Under the pieces are notes generated by a model. It made no database searches. It saw only the letters and a list, made by a program, of their open reading frames with translations, and was not told where the DNA came from. The translations under genes were made by a program, and so were the position numbers. A stretch of 64,000 nt of DNA from Negadavirga shengliensis (GTDB lineage: Bacteria; Bacteroidota; Bacteroidia; Cytophagales; Cyclobacteriaceae). Shown here one piece after another: positions 62,963-64,000 of this stretch. The DNA is taken from positions 102,512 to 166,511 of the forward strand of contig NZ_JBHSJJ010000013.1 of NCBI RefSeq assembly GCF_042652345.1. Direction: 5' to 3'. The first letter of the stretch is position 1; every line of letters starts with the position of its first letter.

Positions 62963-63447
62963 GCGCTTTCGGACAATTGTCGGACACTTTCTGCCCAGAG
63001 GGGGTTTTCTATGGATCCGTTAGAAATCACCAATGCCCCCGCCAAGGATCATCTAAAAAGGATGGCAACCACTGCGCTTAAAAAATATGGTTTGGACGTC
63101 CATCCCGAAAACGCCCTGCAGACCGGTGACCAGTTGCTTTTTCAGAGCCGCTTTCCCCAAAAACCAAAAAACCCCGCATACGTACCGCAAACGGGGTTTT
63201 TGTAGAGAGAAGCGGCAAAATGTCGAACTTTTTTGAGGATATAGAAGCTGTTTCTGAAGCGAAATTTCTGATCGATTGAAACCGGTTTTTGAGGTATTTG
63301 GATAGGTGAAAATCACATTGGAATTTTGAGGAAGAAAACGTTGAGGAAATTTTTCCGGGAATCGGAAAAACCTTGGATCAGTTAAGGAAAGAAAGTCAAT
63401 AGAATGTAGAAAATTTATACAGGAATACCTTTTCAAAAGACGTTTCT
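62963..63447. other. Mostly non-coding DNA after the AraC gene
   Basis: 485 bp. A hairpin at 63168-63200 (AAAACCCCG/CGGGGTTTT, then TTG) is a plausible terminator for the MBL-AraC transcript. The 64-residue frame 63011-63205 runs across it and is not supported. Further on, a frame from about 63310 (containing FEEENVEEIFPGIGKTLDQL) is closed by stops at both ends and seems decayed. Confidence 0.45.
63168..63202 (+). terminator. Hairpin terminator after the AraC gene
   Basis: AAAACCCCG (63168-63176) and CGGGGTTTT (63192-63200), 15-nt loop, followed by TTG/TAG. It has a T-rich tail and is 205 bp from the AraC stop. Confidence 0.55.
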
Positions 63448-63594
63448 ATGTATTACCGATATGAAAGAATCAAGACTCAAGATCAGTTCATATGTGCAAA
63501 CCTTGATGGGTCGGAAGATTTGGTAGAACTTGACATAAATTATAGAGAGTGGCATTTGGTCACACGGCTTGTTGGTGCTGGTCAGGAGCGTTGA
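63448..63594 (+). CDS. Possible short or decayed ORF
   Basis: 48 aa (MYYRYERIKTQDQFICANLD, then VELDINYREWHLVTRLVGAG). The same frame is open further upstream to a TAG near 63402, and the segment before that stop is also open, as if one longer gene had been broken. No family recognised. Composition looks coding, but there is no promoter or start evidence. Confidence 0.25.
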   Translation: MYYRYERIKTQDQFICANLDGSEDLVELDINYREWHLVTRLVGAGQER

Positions 63595-63726
63595 ACATAT
63601 CTGTCTCCCGGAAAATAGTTCAGAACCCTTTTTCCTAAATTCCAAATATAGATTTCAGTTTAAGTACTTCATCTGAAAACCACCAATGTACTCACATTAA
63701 AGGGTAAAGTGAGCCATCTTAAGTAA

Positions 63727-63888
63727 ATGATAATCATTGATAAAGCATTAGAGTATGCACAACTTTCTGAAAGATTCCGGAACTACTTGGGTATTGTTCC
63801 ACAAAATTACGTATTCCAATTAATCAGTATCCGTCCGATAAACCCCATATTTCATAGCTGGTGCAAACATCGCATAGTTGCATCATGA
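63727..63888 (+). CDS. 53-aa ORF coupled to the IS66 accessory gene
   Basis: MIIIDKALEYAQLSERFRNY, continuing to HSWCKHRIVAS. Its TGA overlaps the next ATG (ATGA at 63885-63888), as in coupled genes. It resembles nothing I know. It lies just inside or beside the presumed left end of the IS66-like element (a possible end GTAAAGTGAGCC at about 63704), so it may be an element-encoded leader or a chance frame. Confidence 0.3.
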   Translation: MIIIDKALEYAQLSERFRNYLGIVPQNYVFQLISIRPINPIFHSWCKHRIVAS

Positions 63889-64000
63889 AAAAGATAAGCA
63901 ACGACGAGTATTATAACCTGTTTTGCAGGTGGCGGGCTTCCGGTATAAGCAAAGCTTCATTTGCTGAGGGCGAAGGTATTTCCAGGACGGTTTTTTATTA
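63885..64000 (+). CDS. IS66-family accessory protein TnpA-like, cut by window edge
   Basis: Reads MKKISNDEYYNLFCRWRASG, then ISKASFAEGEGISRTVFY, to the edge (38 codons). A short helix-turn-helix start like this, with an aromatic-rich FxxxWxxSGxSxxxFxxxEGISRxTFY pattern, is that of the first ORF (TnpA-like accessory protein) of IS66-family insertion sequences. TnpB and the TnpC transposase would lie beyond the window. It indicates a mobile element beginning just left of here. Confidence 0.7.
   Translation, partial: MKKISNDEYYNLFCRWRASGISKASFAEGEGISRTVFY

Noticed and set aside
63011..63205. 64-residue plus-strand frame after the AraC gene
   Set aside because: It reads through the hairpin at 63168-63200, which looks like a terminator, and its end has a Lys/Pro-rich composition expected of non-coding DNA; no family is recognised.
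63433..63645. 70-residue minus-strand frame near the right edge
   Set aside because: It mirrors the plus-strand frame at 63448-63594 and shows no family or promoter.

Overview
The window is chromosomal DNA of a Bacteroidota, most likely a Cytophagales of the Cyclobacteriaceae type. The evidence is gene content: PorT of the type IX secretion system beside ubiE, a MurF-alanine racemase fusion, the bacillithiol-associated protein YtxJ, Bacteroidota-typical families (DUF2851, DUF4403, DUF5606, DUF6952, 6-bladed beta-propeller lipoprotein, SusC-like beta-barrel receptors), and several promoters of the Bacteroidota form TTG-N19-21-TAnnTTTG. The genus is an inference. I see no rRNA, tRNA or CRISPR array.

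Layout. 1-12.4 kb: a run of minus-strand genes: a DNA alkylation repair gene cut by the edge, an outer-membrane receptor, nucleoside phosphorylase with trhO, a NeuD-like acyltransferase, DUF2851, pyrF, lolA, ftsK and pyrD. 12.4-15.1 kb: a small accessory patch with a 196-bp MITE-like element with 13-bp terminal inverted repeats, a coiled-coil protein and an AT-rich beta-propeller lipoprotein. 15.2-20.2 kb: a large glycine-rich beta-barrel receptor, ytxJ and a DUF4403 lipoprotein, with a 44-bp perfect palindrome between the first two. 20.2-27.4 kb: an acetate uptake and activation module (DUF4212 small subunit, Na+/acetate-type symporter, GNAT acetyltransferase, acetyl-CoA synthetase, then a cNMP-CBS-DUF294 regulator coupled to a DnaQ-like exonuclease). 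27.6-36.3 kb: ZIP transporter, apbE, ruvB, queG, TlpA-like lipoprotein, type II NADH dehydrogenase, yebC, yjjX, thioredoxin and DUF6952. 36.4-43.4 kb: a secreted protein of unknown function, an M28 peptidase, a Wzi-like outer-membrane protein with an unknown lipoprotein, and murF-alr.

43.6-58 kb: a small secreted protein with a clear promoter, a secreted TIM-barrel epimerase-like protein, two thioredoxin-fold proteins, peroxiredoxin with an adjacent Fur/PerR-like regulator, LMW phosphatase overlapping fructosamine kinase, aspartate kinase, fructose-bisphosphatase, DUF5606, engB, ubiE-porT, SDR oxidoreductase with D-Ala-D-Ala dipeptidase, ThuA protein and Hsp20. 58.4-64 kb is more accessory: a MarR regulator with a palindromic operator coupled to a glycoside-hydrolase-like protein, a decayed signal peptidase I fragment, a metallo-beta-lactamase-fold hydrolase overlapping an AraC regulator, about 900 bp of mostly non-coding or decayed DNA, and the beginning of an IS66-family element running off the right edge.

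Most of the window is ordinary core genome. I found no clear new multi-gene system. The most testable leads are the acetate module with its paired DUF294/exonuclease genes and embedded GNAT gene, the EF-hand-like loop in the symporter, the MarR-hydrolase locus, and the PerR-like regulator that lacks the usual zinc cysteines.
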